Notes under the pieces: generated by a model
Told to the model about the DNA's origin: nothing
The model's input: only the letters and a program-made list of their open reading frames with translations
Database searches by the model: none
Part shown: positions 62,917 to 64,000 of the stretch, in pieces
How positions within the stretch are numbered: position 1 is the first letter of the stretch
Layout of the letters: each line of letters starts with the position of its first letter
Assembly (NCBI RefSeq): GCF_902498195.1
Contig: NZ_CABVIY010000001.1
Span: 558,001-622,000, forward strand
Length of the DNA stretch: 64,000 bases
Direction of reading: 5' to 3'
Source of the DNA: Pseudomonas fluorescens
Lineage (GTDB): Bacteria; Pseudomonadota; Gammaproteobacteria; Pseudomonadales; Pseudomonadaceae
Position numbers and translations under genes: made by a program

Positions 62917-64000
62917 TCAGATCTCGTGGCGCAAATGGAAGGATTTGGCGCGGGTCAGGTGTTCGTAGCCCAGGCGCGACAACGTCACGCCGCGCCCGCT
63001 GTTCTTCACCCCGGTCCAGGCCAGCGCCGGGTCCAGGTAATCGCAGCGATTCATGAACACCGTGCCGGTCTCGATCTCGTTGCCCAGGCGTTCGGCGGCG
63101 GCCAGATCCCGGGTCCAGATCGAGGCGCTGAGGCCGAACTCGCTGTCGTTCATCAGGGCGATGGCTTGCTCGTCTCCGGTCACGGGCATGATGCCGACCA
63201 CCGGACCGAAGCTTTCATCGCGCATGACTGACATGTCATGGGTGACATCGACCAACACCTGCGGGGCCAGGTAGGCGCTGCCGGGCACATCCTTGGGGAA
63301 GTCCTGCGGACCGATCAGCGCCCTGGCGCCCTGAGTCAGCGCTTCGGCGATCTGGCCGCGTACGAAATCAGCGGCTTTTGCATTCACCAGTGGACCCAGC
63401 GTAGTGGCTTCGTCCAGCGGATTGCCCAACACGTACTGGCGGGTCAAGGCGGCGAAGCGTTCGATAAACGCCGGGTAGAGGGTCTGATCGACATAGATGC
63501 GTTCGATGGCGCAGCAGCTCTGCCCGGAATTGAAAAAGCTGCCGTCCACCAGGTTTTCCACGGCGTGTTCGAGGTTGGCGTCGGCGCGAACGTAGGCCGG
63601 GTCCTTGCCGCCGAGTTCCAGGCCCAGGCCCATGAAACGTTCGACGGCCGCGTGTTCCATGGTCCTGCCGCCGTTCACCGAACCGGTAAAGTTCACTTGA
63701 TCAAGCTTTCCCGATGAGATGGCGGCTGACGTAGAGAGATGGCTGAGTACAAGATTCTGGAACAGACCCTCGGGAAGCTGTGCGCGGCGAAAAGCTTCGG
63801 CGAAACGCTCGCCCACCAGCAGGGTTTGCGAGGCGTGTTTAAGGATGACGCTGTTGCCGGCCATCAGCGCCGGAATGAGGGTGTTGACGGCGGTCAGGTA
63901 GGGGTAATTCCACGGGGCGATCACCAGTACCGTGCCCAGTGGTTCGCGTTTGATATGCCGGCGAAAACCGTTGATGGGCGTGGGTTCAACGTCCGCCAGC
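62917..64000 (-). CDS. Aldehyde dehydrogenase family protein (partial, N-terminus outside the window)
   Basis: 361 residues are visible. The frame runs beyond the right edge: upstream of VLVIAPWNYPYLTAVNTLIP it continues as ADVEPTPINGFRRHIKREPL. Catalytic Cys in FNSGQSCCAIERIY and Glu in GLELGGKDPAYV are present, and the end GVTLSRLGYEHLTRAKSFH is typical. It converts an aldehyde to an acid with NAD(P)+ and is the first visible gene of an operon with the iron-type alcohol dehydrogenase. Confidence 0.9.
   Translation of the reverse strand, partial: LADVEPTPINGFRRHIKREPLGTVLVIAPWNYPYLTAVNTLIPALMAGNSVILKHASQTLLVGERFAEAFRRAQLPEGLFQNLVLSHLSTSAAISSGKLDQVNFTGSVNGGRTMEHAAVERFMGLGLELGGKDPAYVRADANLEHAVENLVDGSFFNSGQSCCAIERIYVDQTLYPAFIERFAALTRQYVLGNPLDEATTLGPLVNAKAADFVRGQIAEALTQGARALIGPQDFPKDVPGSAYLAPQVLVDVTHDMSVMRDESFGPVVGIMPVTGDEQAIALMNDSEFGLSASIWTRDLAAAERLGNEIETGTVFMNRCDYLDPALAWTGVKNSGRGVTLSRLGYEHLTRAKSFHLRHEI

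Overview
The window looks like chromosomal DNA of a Pseudomonas, most likely of the P. fluorescens group. The reasons are high GC content, many REP/REPIN palindromes built on the GTGGGAGCGGGCTTGCTCGCGAA and TGTAGGAGCGAGCCTGCTCGCGA cores, two OprD-family porins, periplasm-targeted Mqo, a DUF6124 gene, the assimilatory nirBD pair and a polyamine/agmatine cluster. No rRNA, tRNA, CRISPR array, prophage or IS transposase was seen. Both ends cut through genes: a SCO-family gene on the left and an aldehyde dehydrogenase gene on the right.

Layout. (1) 1-2865: minus-strand copper/metal operon of a lipoprotein multicopper oxidase, an outer-membrane barrel and a SCO protein. (2) 3126-3870: a very large inverted repeat with a REPIN at its centre, followed by two small cell-envelope proteins. 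(3) 4652-10441: an agmatine/polyamine cluster with a LysR regulator, cytosolic agmatine deiminase, N-carbamoylputrescine amidase, a PotF-like binding protein, a second agmatine deiminase carrying a Tat signal, and RidA. (4) 10660-20397: housekeeping and stress genes, including rlhA, an MscS channel, a hemerythrin, msrA, a PCuAC/SCO copper pair, a YbdD-like protein, a LysR regulator, a DJ-1/PfpI protein and a small monooxygenase.

(5) 21847-35273 is the most interesting block. A sigma-54 activator with a PrpR-type sensor sits between two operons. The minus operon encodes an acyl-CoA ligase, a DUF485 protein, an ActP-type symporter and an acyl-CoA dehydrogenase. The plus operon encodes an APH-type kinase, a DUF6285 protein, a histidine phosphatase, an acyl-CoA dehydrogenase, an SDR and a YdhR-like protein. 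A Tat-exported acetoacetate-decarboxylase-family protein follows. Each of the three units has a good -24/-12 promoter. The gene set resembles the levulinate (lva) operon of P. putida, in which 4-hydroxyacyl-CoA is phosphorylated, but it is rearranged and has gained a phosphatase and an extra dehydrogenase.

(6) 35760-38915: nirBD behind a sigma-54-like promoter and a two-hairpin leader that fits a NasT (ANTAR) antitermination target. (7) 41674-53913: a peptide-type ABC importer, an OprD porin, a GntR/FCD regulator with an apparent second winged helix, a cytosolic beta-lactamase-fold hydrolase, an omega-aminotransferase and an aldehyde dehydrogenase. Together these look like an uptake and degradation route for an amino-acyl amide, similar in logic to nylon-oligomer (NylB/D/E) catabolism. 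(8) 54039-64000: ilvD, mqo, a 414-bp tandem duplication of repeat DNA, a DUF6124 gene, a 27-residue membrane peptide, an APC permease, an iron-type alcohol dehydrogenase and the partial aldehyde dehydrogenase.

All assignments come from reading the sequence and from remembered family motifs. No database search was run.
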